From: Burkholderiales bacterium
GTDB taxonomy: Bacteria; Pseudomonadota; Gammaproteobacteria; Burkholderiales; Casimicrobiaceae
Direction: 5' to 3'
DNA length: 35,229 nt
NCBI GenBank assembly: GCA_025981645.1
Contig: JAICXH010000020.1
Span: forward strand, 1 to 35,229
Positions 7,988-15,973 of the stretch are shown piece after piece. Numbering within the stretch: position 1 is the stretch's first letter; the number at the start of each line of letters is the position of its first letter. Below the pieces are notes generated by a model, which saw only the letters and a program-made list of their open reading frames with translations, did not search any database and had not been told where the DNA came from. The position numbers and the translations under genes are program-made.

Positions 7988-9161
7988 GACTCACCTTGGC
8001 GGCCTTGAGGGCGGGCAGAGCCCGTAGCGTCGGCGCCTCGCGCCGTTTCTCGTCCGCATTGCCGACGTAGGGCTCGCGCCGCATCTGGCCGTTGCGGGGG
8101 TTCGGCGCCAGGATCGGCTTCTCGGTACGGTACGGCATCCTGATGTGCACTTCGTACCCGTCGCGCGTCACCCGCGAATCGAGGCTCGCCTCCGCGTCGA
8201 AATGGAGTGCGAGCCGCTCGCGGATGTTGGCGAGCGCCATCCGGTTGCCCGAGCGATGCCGTCCGTCGTCGGCGAGCCACGGGTTTCGCAGCACCGCGTG
8301 CACTTCCTCGCGGCTCTGGAAGATGTTGATCGAGATGACGCCCGGCGTCGTCGAAGGCTCGATGCCGTGATAGACGGCGTTCTCGAGCAGCGGCTGCAGC
8401 ACGAGCGGCGGCACCATCGCGTCGGCCGGCATGCTCTTCAGGTTCCAGTCGACGATGAGGCGCTCGCCGAGGCGAAGCTGCTCGAGGTCGAGGTACTGCC
8501 GGCAGAGCGCAACTTCATCGGCCAGCGGGATCAGCTCGCGGTTGTCGCGCATCAGCACGCGGAAGAGCTCGGCGAGGTCCTCGAGTGCGGTCTCGGCACG
8601 CCGCGGCTCGCGGCGCATCAGCGAGAGCACCGCGGTGATGCTGTTGAACAGGAAATGCGGCCGGATGCGCGCCTGCAGCGCGGCGAGGCGCGATTCGGTG
8701 ATCGCCGGCGACAGCGCACGTGCGCGCAGCCTGAAGTAGCCGAGGAGCGCGAACTGCGCGAGGAGCGCGAACACGACGTGTCGCAGCATGGGCCAGCCGA
8801 AGCCGGCTGTCCCGTGCCACGTGCCGCCGGAATCAAACGTGAGCCTGCCGAGCAGAACGTGGACGACGACTGCGCACGCTACGGTAATCACCGCGATCGC
8901 CGTGGCGCCCGCCGTCCAGGTTGCGCGCGTCAGCCACGGCGCGATAATCCATAGGAAGAGAACTTCGGCGAAAAGCTGCGGCTCGACGTAGCCCGAGATC
9001 GCCGCCCACTGATCGGCGATCCCGGCGAGCCGGGGCTCGCGCGCAAGCGCGATCACCAATGCCGCCGCGTTGACGCCGACGAGCACGCGCAGCACCGTTC
9101 CGAGATTGCGAAAATCCGGCAGCGCCGGCGGGTCGTCGGAGGGTCTTATAATCCGCGACAT
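7980..9161 (-). CDS. LytS/AlgZ (FimS)-type sensor histidine kinase
   Basis: A 393-residue membrane sensor kinase. Four hydrophobic segments (about 23-40, 63-77, 88-104 and 128-145) form the membrane part. The His-kinase domain follows with ARIRPHFLFNSITAVLSLM (phospho-acceptor His169) and the N box LQPLLENAVYHGIEP (about 260-275); the G-box NRMALANIRERL comes later. After the ATPase domain there is an unusual ~50-residue hydrophilic tail (TEKPILAPNPRNGQMRREPY onward). I use the ATG at 9159-9161; a TTG at 9177-9179 would add six residues. It partners the downstream LytTR regulator (8-base overlap) and is divergent from argH. Confidence 0.88.
   Translation of the reverse strand: MSRIIRPSDDPPALPDFRNLGTVLRVLVGVNAAALVIALAREPRLAGIADQWAAISGYVEPQLFAEVLFLWIIAPWLTRATWTAGATAIAVITVACAVVVHVLLGRLTFDSGGTWHGTAGFGWPMLRHVVFALLAQFALLGYFRLRARALSPAITESRLAALQARIRPHFLFNSITAVLSLMRREPRRAETALEDLAELFRVLMRDNRELIPLADEVALCRQYLDLEQLRLGERLIVDWNLKSMPADAMVPPLVLQPLLENAVYHGIEPSTTPGVISINIFQSREEVHAVLRNPWLADDGRHRSGNRMALANIRERLALHFDAEASLDSRVTRDGYEVHIRMPYRTEKPILAPNPRNGQMRREPYVGNADEKRREAPTLRALPALKAAKVSHG
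9147..9152 (+). promoter_or_regulatory. Possible -10 box for argH
   Basis: A perfect plus-strand TATAAT lies 68 bases before the argH ATG at 9220, inside the first codons of the divergent sensor kinase. No clear -35 is seen. The downstream leader holds the palindrome GATGATGCAATCATC (9170-9184). Confidence 0.35.
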
Positions 9162-9219
9162 AGCGGGCAGATGATGCAATCATCATGCCGGATCCTGGCA
9201 TTCCCGCCTGCACGATCCG

Positions 9220-10722
9220 ATGCCGACCCCGAAGAAGAGGTCCCCCTCCGCGGACCGCCCCTCCCAACGCTCCGGCGGCCGTCGCGCGGGCCGGGCGGCC
9301 GCGCCTTCGCTGCCGCAGAGCGGCACCTGGTCGGCGCGATTCGCCGAGCCGATGTCCGAGCGGATGCAGCGCTTCAACGCGTCGGTCCTCGTCGACCGCC
9401 GTCTCGCCGAGGCCGATCTCGCCGGGTCACTCGCCCACGCGCGGATGCTCCGCGGCGCGGGCGTCCTTTCGGCGATCGACCTCGCGGCGATCGAGAAGGG
9501 GCTCGGCGCGATCGGCGGCGAGATCGCCCGCGGCGAGTTCGCCTGGAAGATCGAGAACGAGGACGTGCACTTCAGCGTCGAGCGCAGGCTCATCGAGCTC
9601 GTCGGCGATGCCGGCAAGCGCCTGCATACCGGGCGATCACGCAACGACCAGGTCGCAACCGACGCGCGGCTGTGGCTGCGCGGCGCGATCGATGCGATCG
9701 CATCGCAACTCGTCGCGCTGCGGCGCGCGTTCCTCGATCTTGCCGACCGCAACGCCGCGACGATCATGCCGGGATTCACACACCTGCAGGTCGCGCAGCC
9801 GGTCACGTTCGGCCACTACCTGATGGCCTACGACGCGATGTTCGCGCGCGATCTCGAGCGTCTTGCCGATTGCCGCCGACGGGTCAATCGGCTCCCACTC
9901 GGCAGTGCTGCGCTTGCCGGCACCGGCTTTCCGATCGACCGCGCGCGCGTCGCGCGCGAACTCGGTTTCGAGGCGCTTGCGCCGAATTCGATCGACGCCG
10001 TCTCCGATCGCGATTTCGCGATCGAATTCGCCGCCGCCGCATCGCTCGTGTCGATTCACCTGTCGCGCTTCGCCGAGGAGCTCGTGCTGTGGTCGACACC
10101 CCGCTTCGGCTTCGTGACGCTCGCCGACCGCTTCTGCACCGGGAGCTCGATCATGCCGCAGAAGAAGAATCCCGATGTGCCGGAGCTCGTGCGCGGCAAG
10201 TCGGCGCGCGTGATCGGAAACCTGACGGCTCTGCTCGTGCTGATGAAGGCGCAGCCCCTTGCCTACAACAAAGACAACCAGGAGGATAAGGAGCCGCTCT
10301 TCGACAGCGTCGACACGCTCGCCGATACGCTTGCAATCATGACCGACCTGGTCGCAACCGGGTTGACGCCGAATGTCGGGCGGATGCGCGACGCGGCTCT
10401 CGACGGCTTTGCCACGGCGACCGACCTTGCCGACTACCTGGTGAAGAAGGGTCTTCCGTTTCGCGATGCGCACGACGCGGTCGCGCGCGCGGTGCGCGAG
10501 GCGGAGGCGCGTGGCTGCGGCCTCGAGGAGCTCCCGCTCGACGCGCTGCGAGCGTTCTCGGGGCTGATCGGCGACGACGTGTACGACGTCCTGACGCTCG
10601 AAGGCTCGGTGGCGAGCCGCGACCACCCCGGCGGCACGGCGCCGCGCCAGGTGCGCCTCGCCATCGCCGCCGCGCGGCGCGAGATCGAGCGCAGCGGCGA
10701 CGGCGGCGCCGCAGCGCGCTGA
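9220..10722 (+). CDS. argH: Argininosuccinate lyase
   Basis: A 500-residue fumarase/aspartase-superfamily enzyme that splits argininosuccinate into arginine and fumarate, the last step of arginine synthesis. Recognisable regions are [20 protein letters not shown] near the start, [13 protein letters not shown] (about 144-156), [11 protein letters not shown] and the signature [20 protein letters not shown] (about 308-327). The body is full length (family about 460). The first ~40 residues ([20 protein letters not shown] and on) are an Arg/Ser/Pro-rich extension, so translation may begin later than the ATG at 9220, but I see no better start. Divergent from the AlgZ/AlgR-type pair. Cytoplasmic tetramer in the family. 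Confidence 0.93.
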   Translation: MPTPKKRSPSADRPSQRSGGRRAGRAAAPSLPQSGTWSARFAEPMSERMQRFNASVLVDRRLAEADLAGSLAHARMLRGAGVLSAIDLAAIEKGLGAIGGEIARGEFAWKIENEDVHFSVERRLIELVGDAGKRLHTGRSRNDQVATDARLWLRGAIDAIASQLVALRRAFLDLADRNAATIMPGFTHLQVAQPVTFGHYLMAYDAMFARDLERLADCRRRVNRLPLGSAALAGTGFPIDRARVARELGFEALAPNSIDAVSDRDFAIEFAAAASLVSIHLSRFAEELVLWSTPRFGFVTLADRFCTGSSIMPQKKNPDVPELVRGKSARVIGNLTALLVLMKAQPLAYNKDNQEDKEPLFDSVDTLADTLAIMTDLVATGLTPNVGRMRDAALDGFATATDLADYLVKKGLPFRDAHDAVARAVREAEARGCGLEELPLDALRAFSGLIGDDVYDVLTLEGSVASRDHPGGTAPRQVRLAIAAARREIERSGDGGAAAR

Positions 10723-10765
10723 GCCGCGTCACCCTGCATCGACTTATGGAGCCGGAGAAAACTCG

Positions 10766-11623
10766 ATGAACCGATCGCTCGCCTTCCTCGGCCTCGGCGT
10801 GATGGGCTTCCCGATGGCGGGACACCTCGCGCGCGCCGGGAACAAGGTCACCGTCTACAACCGCACGGACTCGAAGGCTGCGGCGTGGGTCGATCAATAC
10901 GGCGGGCGCAGCGCCGCGACGCCGGCCGATGCCGCGCGCGACGCCGACCTCGTGATGATGTGCGTCGGCAACGATCGCGACGTCCGCGAAGTCGCTTCGG
11001 CGGCGCTTCCCGCGATGCGTGAAGGATCGATCCTCGTCGATCACACGACGGCGTCGGCCGTAGTGGCGCGCGAGATTCACTCCGCAGCGTCGGCGCGCGG
11101 CGTGGCCTTCCTCGACGCGCCGGTATCCGGCGGGCAATCGGGTGCCGAGCGCGGCGAGCTCACGATCATGGTCGGCGGCGACGCCGCCGCGTTTGAGCGG
11201 GCGAAGGACGTGCTCGCGCATTACGGGCGCGCCGTCACGCTGATGGGACCGCCGGGTGCGGGTCAGCTCACCAAGATGGTCAACCAGATCTGCGTCGCCG
11301 GTGCGGTTCAGGGTCTCGCCGAGGGACTCGCGTTCGGCGTCCACGCCGGGCTCGATGTCGAGCGCGTGCTCGAAGTCATCGGCAAGGGTGCTGCGCAATC
11401 GTGGCAGATGGACAATCGCGGCAAGACAATGCTCGCCGATCGCTTCGACTTCGGCTTCGCCGTCGACTGGATGCGCAAGGATCTTGCGATCTGCCTCGCC
11501 GAGGCGAGTGCGAATGGTGCGGCGCTCCCGTTGACCGCGGTGATCGACCAGTTCTACGCGCGAATCCAGGCGGCCGGCGGCGGGCGCTGGGACACGTCGT
11601 CGCTGATCCGCCTCCTCCGGTAG
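10766..11623 (+). CDS. NAD(P)-dependent 3-hydroxyisobutyrate-dehydrogenase-family oxidoreductase
   Basis: A 285-residue beta-hydroxyacid dehydrogenase. The dinucleotide-binding motif is FLGLGVMGFPMAGHLARAG (8-26), with VYNRT after the second strand. The substrate motif DAPVSGGQSGAERGELTIMVGG (about 117-138) and the catalytic-Lys region GQLTKMVNQICVAGAVQGLAEG (Lys about 170) match the family that includes 3-hydroxyisobutyrate dehydrogenase, tartronate-semialdehyde reductase and glyoxylate/succinic-semialdehyde reductases. The substrate cannot be decided. NRT after the second strand suggests an NADP preference. The ATG follows GGAGCCGGAG. It converges on the OsmC gene with a 4-base gap. Confidence 0.85.
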   Translation: MNRSLAFLGLGVMGFPMAGHLARAGNKVTVYNRTDSKAAAWVDQYGGRSAATPADAARDADLVMMCVGNDRDVREVASAALPAMREGSILVDHTTASAVVAREIHSAASARGVAFLDAPVSGGQSGAERGELTIMVGGDAAAFERAKDVLAHYGRAVTLMGPPGAGQLTKMVNQICVAGAVQGLAEGLAFGVHAGLDVERVLEVIGKGAAQSWQMDNRGKTMLADRFDFGFAVDWMRKDLAICLAEASANGAALPLTAVIDQFYARIQAAGGGRWDTSSLIRLLR

Positions 11624-11627
11624 GCGG

Positions 11628-12044
11628 TCACGCGTCGTTGATCGATACCTCGAAGGTGATCTCCGCCGACTTTGCGAGCATCGCGGTCGCCGAGCAGTAC
11701 TTCTCCTTCGACAGCTTGACCGCGCGCTCGACCTGATGCGGGTCGAGCCCGCTGCCCGCCACGCTGTACCTGAGATGGATACGCGTAAACACGTGCGGAT
11801 CCTCGGTGGCCCGCTCCGCGTCGGCTTCGACGACGCAGTCGGCGACCGGCTGGCGCGCCTTCTTCAGGATCCAGATCACGTCGAATGCCGTGCAGGCGGC
11901 AGTCCCTGCGAGCACCAGCTCCATGGGCCGCATGCCGAGGTTGCGCCCGCCCGCCTCGGGGGCCCCGTCGACGACCATCGCGTGACCGCTTTCCGATTCG
12001 GCGACGAAGGACACGCCTTCGACCCACTTGACCCGCGTTTTCAT
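11628..12044 (-). CDS. OsmC/Ohr-family protein
   Basis: A 138-residue protein starting at the ATG at 12042-12044, preceded by the strong ribosome site GGGAGGCGG. The fold is OsmC-like: MKTRVKWVEGVSFVAESESG at the N-terminus, RPMELVLAGTAACTAFDV (about 45-62) carrying the first conserved Cys, and KEKYCSATAML near residue 115 carrying the second. These two cysteines form the peroxidatic pair that reduces organic hydroperoxides in OsmC and Ohr. The short length and sequence fit the generic YhfA-like OsmC subfamily more than Ohr, so the substrate is open. A longer open frame upstream crosses the small-RNA region and is not coding. Confidence 0.85.
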   Translation of the reverse strand: MKTRVKWVEGVSFVAESESGHAMVVDGAPEAGGRNLGMRPMELVLAGTAACTAFDVIWILKKARQPVADCVVEADAERATEDPHVFTRIHLRYSVAGSGLDPHQVERAVKLSKEKYCSATAMLAKSAEITFEVSINDA

Positions 12045-12116
12045 GTCCGCCTCCCGATCCGCCCCTCGATCCGCTCGAACCGCCCGAATCGCCCGCTCGC
12101 CGAGGTGGGGCTTGCA

Positions 12117-12145
12117 TTGTGCGCTGCAATATGGAATGCTATCAA
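12117..12145 (+). promoter_or_regulatory. Candidate promoter of the small RNA
   Basis: TTGTGC (12117-12122) and TATCAA (12140-12145) are spaced by 17 bases, and the -10 is preceded by TGC (12137-12139), giving the extended -10 form TGnTATnnn. The predicted start, near 12151-12153, falls at the foot of the first hairpin. Confidence 0.4.
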
Positions 12146-12150
12146 CCGTT

Positions 12151-12251
12151 CGCGGCCCCGCCGTCTCCTCCTTCGGCACCGCGAGCACATTCCTCCATTC
12201 TCCTCCTATGGTGGAATTCTCGGCGCGGCCCAACGGTCGCGCCGTTTTTTT
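12151..12251 (+). ncRNA. Candidate small RNA with two anti-Shine-Dalgarno hairpin loops
   Basis: Three consecutive hairpins on the plus strand. Hairpin 1: outer stem CGCGG/CCGCG (12151-12155, 12179-12183), inner stem GCCG/CGGC (12160-12163, 12174-12177), loop TCTCCTCCTT. Hairpin 2: ATTCCTCCAT/ATGGTGGAAT (12189-12198, 12208-12217), 9 of 10 pairs, loop TCTCCTCCT. Hairpin 3: the intrinsic terminator with a T run. The 9-base loop sequence is identical in both hairpins and resembles the anti-Shine-Dalgarno end of 16S rRNA. This design is known from alphaproteobacterial CcsR / 'cuckoo' small RNAs with CCUCCUCCC loops and other C-rich-loop small RNAs, which bind ribosome sites of target mRNAs. A promoter-like sequence sits at the right distance. 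It is not a family I can name, and expression is inferred. Confidence 0.55.
12221..12251 (+). terminator. Intrinsic terminator of the candidate small RNA
   Basis: CGGCGCG (12221-12227) pairs perfectly with CGCGCCG (12238-12244). Inner GCC/GGT pairs extend the stem to 10 bp around a CAAC loop, and seven T residues follow (12245-12251). No plus-strand protein gene ends upstream within 600 bases, so it most plausibly ends the small RNA. Confidence 0.85.
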
Positions 12252-12378
12252 GCCCGAATCCAGTGTTCCGCGCCGCAACAACCCGCAGAGCCGATCGGAA
12301 CTCGCGACCGCAGGCGCAGGCACGAGGGTATCGCGGCGGCTCTGGCGGGGCCGGGCACTGCGTTCCCGGCCGCCCGCG

Positions 12379-12408
12379 TTGACGCGACGTGCCGATCGCC
12401 CGTATAAT
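12379..12408 (+). promoter_or_regulatory. Sigma-70-type promoter of rplM-rpsI
   Basis: TTGACG (12379-12384) and TATAAT (12403-12408) are separated by 18 bases. The predicted start near 12415 leaves a leader of about 20 bases before the rplM ATG at 12434, too short for an autoregulatory leader structure. Confidence 0.8.
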
Positions 12409-12433
12409 TCAATGCTTTGCTCAGTTCACCCCG

Positions 12434-12862
12434 ATGAAGACCTATTCCGCCCGGCCCGCCGACGTCAAGCGTGGCTGGTACGTGATCGACGCCACCGACA
12501 AGGTGCTCGGCCGGCTGGCGACCGAAGTTGCCGCACGGCTGCGCGGCAAGCACAAGCCGATCTTCACGCCGCATATCGACACCGGCGATTTCATCGTCAT
12601 CACCAACGTCGAAAAGCTCCGCGTCACCGGCCGAAAGAACGACGACAAGCTCTATCACCGCCACAGCGGCTATCCTGGCGGCATCACGACGACGACCTTT
12701 GGCGAAATGCAGTCGCGCTTTCCCGGCCGCGTGTTCGAGAAGGCCGTCAAGGGCATGCTCCCGAAGGGGCCGCTCGGCTATGCGATGCTGAAGAAGCTCA
12801 AGTGCTATGCCGGCCCGACGCACCCGCACTCAGCGCAGCAACCGATGACGCTCGACCTCTGA
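12434..12862 (+). CDS. rplM: 50S ribosomal protein L13
   Basis: 142 residues, the standard bacterial length. It begins [20 protein letters not shown] and contains the L13 signature region (KMLPKGPLG-like [21 protein letters not shown], about 109-129). L13 is an early-assembly protein that binds 23S rRNA in the large subunit. The ATG at 12434 is chosen over an upstream in-frame start because of the family N-terminus and the promoter position. rpsI follows 43 bases downstream in the usual rplM-rpsI operon. Confidence 0.98.
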   Translation: MKTYSARPADVKRGWYVIDATDKVLGRLATEVAARLRGKHKPIFTPHIDTGDFIVITNVEKLRVTGRKNDDKLYHRHSGYPGGITTTTFGEMQSRFPGRVFEKAVKGMLPKGPLGYAMLKKLKCYAGPTHPHSAQQPMTLDL

Positions 12863-12905
12863 GCATCCCCCGGATTCGGCCGCGCACGCACATTCCACGA
12901 CCCTC

Positions 12906-13298
12906 ATGATCGGCAACTACTACTACGGCACCGGGCGTCGCAAGACCTCCGTGGCGCGCGTCTTTCTGAAGCGCGGCGACGGAAAGATCGTCGTCAACGA
13001 AAAGTCGCTCGACGAGTTCTTTACCCGCGAGACCGGGCGCATGGTCGCCCGCCAGCCACTGGTGGTCACGAGCCACCAGACGACCTTCGACATCATGGTG
13101 AACGTGACCGGCGGCGGCGAGTCCGGACAGGCCGGCGCCGTGCGTCACGGCATCACGCGCGCCCTGATCGACTACGACGCGCAGCTCAAGCCGACGCTGT
13201 CGAAGGCCGGTCTCGTCACGCGCGACGCGCGCGAGGTCGAGCGCAAGAAGGTCGGCCTGCACAAGGCGCGACGCCGCAAGCAGTTCTCGAAGCGTTAG
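12906..13298 (+). CDS. rpsI: 30S ribosomal protein S9
   Basis: 130 residues, standard length. The N-terminus [18 protein letters not shown] and the Arg/Lys-rich C-terminal tail ending [11 protein letters not shown] are diagnostic; that tail reaches the P-site tRNA in the ribosome. The motif [19 protein letters not shown] (about 71-89) is the S9 signature. It is co-transcribed with rplM. A short palindrome, GGGGTCCGACCCC, follows the stop. Confidence 0.98.
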   Translation: MIGNYYYGTGRRKTSVARVFLKRGDGKIVVNEKSLDEFFTRETGRMVARQPLVVTSHQTTFDIMVNVTGGGESGQAGAVRHGITRALIDYDAQLKPTLSKAGLVTRDAREVERKKVGLHKARRRKQFSKR

Positions 13299-13306
13299 CA
13301 TAGGGA

Positions 13307-13319
13307 GGGGTCCGACCCC
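13307..13319. repeat. Short GGGGTC palindrome (element D) between rpsI and argC
   Basis: GGGGTC-C-GACCCC, six-base arms around one base, fills most of the gap between rpsI and argC. It shares the GGGGTC/GACCCC ends with elements A and B and ends ten bases before the argC ATG, so it could influence argC translation or partly terminate the rplM-rpsI transcript. Confidence 0.45.
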
Positions 13320-13328
13320 ACCCGCGCG

Positions 13329-14360
13329 ATGATCAAGATCGGTATCGTCGGCGGCACCGGTTACACCGGCGTCGAGCTTCTGCGCCTGCTCGCGCACCAC
13401 CCGCAGGCAGACGTGCGCATGATCACTTCGCGTAAGGACGCGGGCACGCGTGTCGCGCAGATGTTCCCGAGCCTGCGCGGCGCGTTCGAACTCGCGTTCA
13501 CCGAACCGTCACAGGCGGATCTTCGCTCGTGCGATGTCGTCTTCTTCGCCACACCGCACGGCGTCGCGATGGCGCAGGCGAGAGAGCTCATGACGGCCGG
13601 AGTCCGCATCATCGACCTCGCCGCCGATTTCCGCCTCGCCGACCCGGCTGAATTCGAGCGGTGGTACAAGATGCCGCATGCCTGCCCCGAGCTCCTCGCA
13701 GAGGCGGTTTACGGCATTCCGGAAATGAACCGCGAGGCGATCCGCAACGCCCGCATCGTCGGCAACCCCGGCTGCTATCCGACCGCGGTCCAGCTCGGCT
13801 TCCTGCCGCTCGTCGAAGCAGGGGTCGTCGACACGACGCGCCTCATCGCCGACTGCAAGTCGGGCGTGTCGGGGGCGGGCCGCAAGGCCGAACTCAACCT
13901 GACGTTTTCCGAGGCGTCGGATAACTTCGCCGCCTACGCGATCGCGGGGCACCGCCATCATCCCGAGATCGTGCACGGACTCGGGCGCCGGTCGAAGACC
14001 CCCGTAAAGGTCGTGTTCACGCCGCACCTCGTCCCGATGATCCGCGGAATTTTCGCGACGCTCTATGCCCCGCTCATCGACCGTGGCGCGGACCTGCAGG
14101 CAATCTACGAGGAACGCTACGCCAGTGAGCCCTTTGTTGACGTGATGCCAAAGGGGTCGCTCCCCGACACGCGAAGCGTGCGCGCGTCGAATGTGCTGCG
14201 GATCGCCATTCATCGCCCCGCGGACTCGGATCTCGCGCTCGTCGTTGCGGTCGAAGACAATCTGGTCAAGGGTGCCGCCGGGCAGGCGATCCAGAACATG
14301 AACCTGATGTTCAGCCTTCCGGAGACCACCGGGCTCGATGCGCTTGCGATCCTGCCCTGA
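13329..14360 (+). CDS. argC: N-acetyl-gamma-glutamyl-phosphate reductase
   Basis: 343 residues, the usual length of the type 1 enzyme. It reduces N-acetylglutamyl phosphate to N-acetylglutamate semialdehyde with NADPH, the third step of arginine synthesis. The Rossmann motif is [17 protein letters not shown] (5-21) and the catalytic Cys149 sits in [14 protein letters not shown]. Other matches are [10 protein letters not shown] and HRHHPEI. A conserved neighbour of rpsI in betaproteobacteria. The second arginine gene of the window, argH, is separated from it by 2.6 kb. Confidence 0.96.
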   Translation: MIKIGIVGGTGYTGVELLRLLAHHPQADVRMITSRKDAGTRVAQMFPSLRGAFELAFTEPSQADLRSCDVVFFATPHGVAMAQARELMTAGVRIIDLAADFRLADPAEFERWYKMPHACPELLAEAVYGIPEMNREAIRNARIVGNPGCYPTAVQLGFLPLVEAGVVDTTRLIADCKSGVSGAGRKAELNLTFSEASDNFAAYAIAGHRHHPEIVHGLGRRSKTPVKVVFTPHLVPMIRGIFATLYAPLIDRGADLQAIYEERYASEPFVDVMPKGSLPDTRSVRASNVLRIAIHRPADSDLALVVAVEDNLVKGAAGQAIQNMNLMFSLPETTGLDALAILP

Positions 14361-14378
14361 CCGCAGCGCCCCCTGGCG

Positions 14379-14409
14379 GTGACACACGCGTCCGGGACAG
14401 TGAGATAAT
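14379..14409 (+). promoter_or_regulatory. Possible promoter of erpA
   Basis: GTGACA (14379-14384) and GATAAT (14404-14409) with a 19-base spacer lie in the 82-base gap before erpA. The ATG at 14443 has the ribosome site GGAG eight bases before it. No IscR-type site was recognised. Confidence 0.35.
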
Positions 14410-14442
14410 GATCGAATTGGAGTCGTACGAACGGAGCTTCCC

Positions 14443-14793
14443 ATGAACGCGATGACCGACATGCCTGCGCCGCTCCTCTTCACCGACGCCGCCGCCGCCA
14501 AGGTGAAGGCGCTGATCGACGAGGAAGGCAATCCCGATCTGAAACTGCGCGTATTCGTATCGGGCGGCGGCTGCTCGGGCTTCCAGTACGGCTTCACGTT
14601 CGACGAGGCCGTCAACGAGGACGACACGTCGATGGAGAAGAACGGCGTGACGCTCTTGATCGACCCGATGAGCTACCAGTACCTGGTCGGTGCCGAGATC
14701 GATTACCAGGAAGGCCTCGAGGGCGCGCAGTTCGTCATCAAGAACCCGAACGCCCAGACGACCTGCGGCTGCGGGTCGAGCTTCTCGGCCTGA
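14443..14793 (+). CDS. erpA: Iron-sulfur cluster insertion protein ErpA
   Basis: A 116-residue A-type carrier that passes Fe-S clusters to apoproteins. The three cluster-binding cysteines are in place: Cys44 in [12 protein letters not shown], and Cys108 and Cys110 in TTCGCGSSF near the C-terminus. Length and the spacing match ErpA/IscA; the [20 protein letters not shown] stretch is of the ErpA kind. Neighbours argC and anmK agree with the betaproteobacterial erpA locus. It converges on anmK, with element B between the stops. Confidence 0.95.
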   Translation: MNAMTDMPAPLLFTDAAAAKVKALIDEEGNPDLKLRVFVSGGGCSGFQYGFTFDEAVNEDDTSMEKNGVTLLIDPMSYQYLVGAEIDYQEGLEGAQFVIKNPNAQTTCGCGSSFSA

Positions 14794-14801
14794 CGCAAGG
14801 C

Positions 14802-14831
14802 GGGGTCAGGTCTTGCCCTTTGCCTGACCCC
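14802..14831. repeat. REP-like palindrome (element B) at the erpA / anmK junction
   Basis: GGGGTCAGG (14802-14810) and CCTGACCCC (14823-14831) are perfect nine-base inverted arms around TCTTGCCCTTTG. It lies eight bases after the erpA stop, and the anmK reading frame ends inside it. It shares TCAGGTCTTGCC with element A at 5433. A bidirectional termination role is plausible. Confidence 0.65.
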
Positions 14832-15957
14832 TCGGGTAGATCGCCCCGAGCACCCGCGGCCCCTTCGCGCCGGTGACTGCGGGGATGTTCCCCGGCCGCC
14901 CCGCGAGCGTTTCCCGGGCGAGCCAGGCGAACGCCAATGCCTCGACCTGCTCGATCGCGACGCCTTCGTCGGCCGTCGATTTGACGCTGCGCGGAGCAAG
15001 TTCGCGGGCGAGGCCCGACATCAGCGTCGCATTGTTGGCGCCGCCGCCGCCGACGAGGATCTCGGTCGCCGCCGAAGCAGTCGCGCGAATCGCGTCGGCG
15101 ATCGTGCGCGCGGTCAGTGCGACCAGCGTCGCCTCGACGTTCTCGGCCTCGATCTGGCGTCCCCCGCGGCCGAGCCGCTCGTCGAGCCACGCGAGATCGA
15201 AACGGTCGCGGTGCGTGCTCTTCGGCGGCGGCGCCGCGAAGTACGGATCCGCGAGCAGCGCGTCGAGGAGAGCGGTATCGACCTTGCCCGCCCCCGCCCA
15301 GGCGCCCTGCGCATCGAACGGGGTGCCGCGGCACTTCGCACACCAGAGATCGGAGAGCACGTTGCCGGGGCCCGTATCGAAGCCGCGCACCTCGCCGTCG
15401 GGCGGGAGGTCGGTGATGTTGGCGATGCCGCCGACATTGACGATGACGCGGTGGACGCCGGGCTTCGCGAACATTGCCGCATGGAAGCCGGGAACCAGCG
15501 GCGCACCCTGCCCGCCCGCGGCGACGTCGCGGCTCCGGAAATCGGCCACGACGGTAACGCCGGCACGCTCGACGACGCGCGCCGGATTGTTGAGCTGGAA
15601 GGTGAAGCCGCGATCAGGACGGTGGCGCAGCGTCTGCCCGTGCACTCCTGCACCGGAGAGATCGGACGCAGCGAGCTTCGCAGCCGCGAGCGCGTTGCCG
15701 ATCGCATCGGCGTAGAGCTCGGCGAGCAGATTCGCCGCCGCGCCGATGCGGGTGAGCTCGTTGGCGCCCGGAGCCTGCAGCGCGAGAAGCTCGTCGCGCA
15801 GCATCGTCGGGTACGGCACGTGCGCCGCACCCAGCGCCTGGCACGCTGCCCCCGAGGCGGGCGCGAAATCGGCGACGACGGCGTCGACGCCATCGAGACT
15901 CGTGCCGGACATCACGCCGGCGTAGAGTTCCCGCCCTGCCACGGCCTCGACCGGCAC
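14806..15957 (-). CDS. anmK: Anhydro-N-acetylmuramic acid kinase
   Basis: A 383-residue enzyme that opens and phosphorylates 1,6-anhydro-MurNAc to MurNAc-6-phosphate, feeding cell-wall recycling. Family motifs are YAGVMSGTSLDGVD (12-25, ATP and sugar binding), GVHGQTLRHRP, VADFRSRDVAAGGQGAPLVP (about 137-156), NVGGIANITDLP and FDTGPGN (about 192-198), and VGGGGANN. The start is the GTG at 15955-15957, 16 bases after the M23 peptidase stop, which suggests one wall-turnover operon. The final residues RGQAKGKT are encoded by element B. Confidence 0.93.
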   Translation of the reverse strand: MPVEAVAGRELYAGVMSGTSLDGVDAVVADFAPASGAACQALGAAHVPYPTMLRDELLALQAPGANELTRIGAAANLLAELYADAIGNALAAAKLAASDLSGAGVHGQTLRHRPDRGFTFQLNNPARVVERAGVTVVADFRSRDVAAGGQGAPLVPGFHAAMFAKPGVHRVIVNVGGIANITDLPPDGEVRGFDTGPGNVLSDLWCAKCRGTPFDAQGAWAGAGKVDTALLDALLADPYFAAPPPKSTHRDRFDLAWLDERLGRGGRQIEAENVEATLVALTARTIADAIRATASAATEILVGGGGANNATLMSGLARELAPRSVKSTADEGVAIEQVEALAFAWLARETLAGRPGNIPAVTGAKGPRVLGAIYPRGQAKGKT

Positions 15958-15973
15958 CTGCGTAGCCGCGCGC

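Larger units (their letters stand above)
12045..12433. other. 389-bp gene-free region: candidate small RNA and the rplM promoter
   Basis: No protein-coding gene is supported between osmC and rplM; the open frames crossing it are extensions of flanking genes. In order on the plus strand it holds a promoter-like sequence (12117-12145), two hairpins with identical TCTCCTCCT loops (12151-12183 and 12189-12217), an intrinsic terminator (12221-12251), about 125 bases with no evident feature and the rplM promoter (12379-12408). Confidence 0.7.

Noticed and set aside
9177-9179. TTG start for the sensor kinase
   Set aside because: It adds only six residues before a well-placed ATG at 9159-9161, and no ribosome site favours it.
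12189-12217. Minus-strand reading of the hairpins as GGA-loop RNA binding CsrA/RsmA
   Set aside because: The complement gives AGGAGGAGA loops, but the terminator T run and the promoter-like boxes are on the plus strand, so a plus-strand RNA is the better reading.
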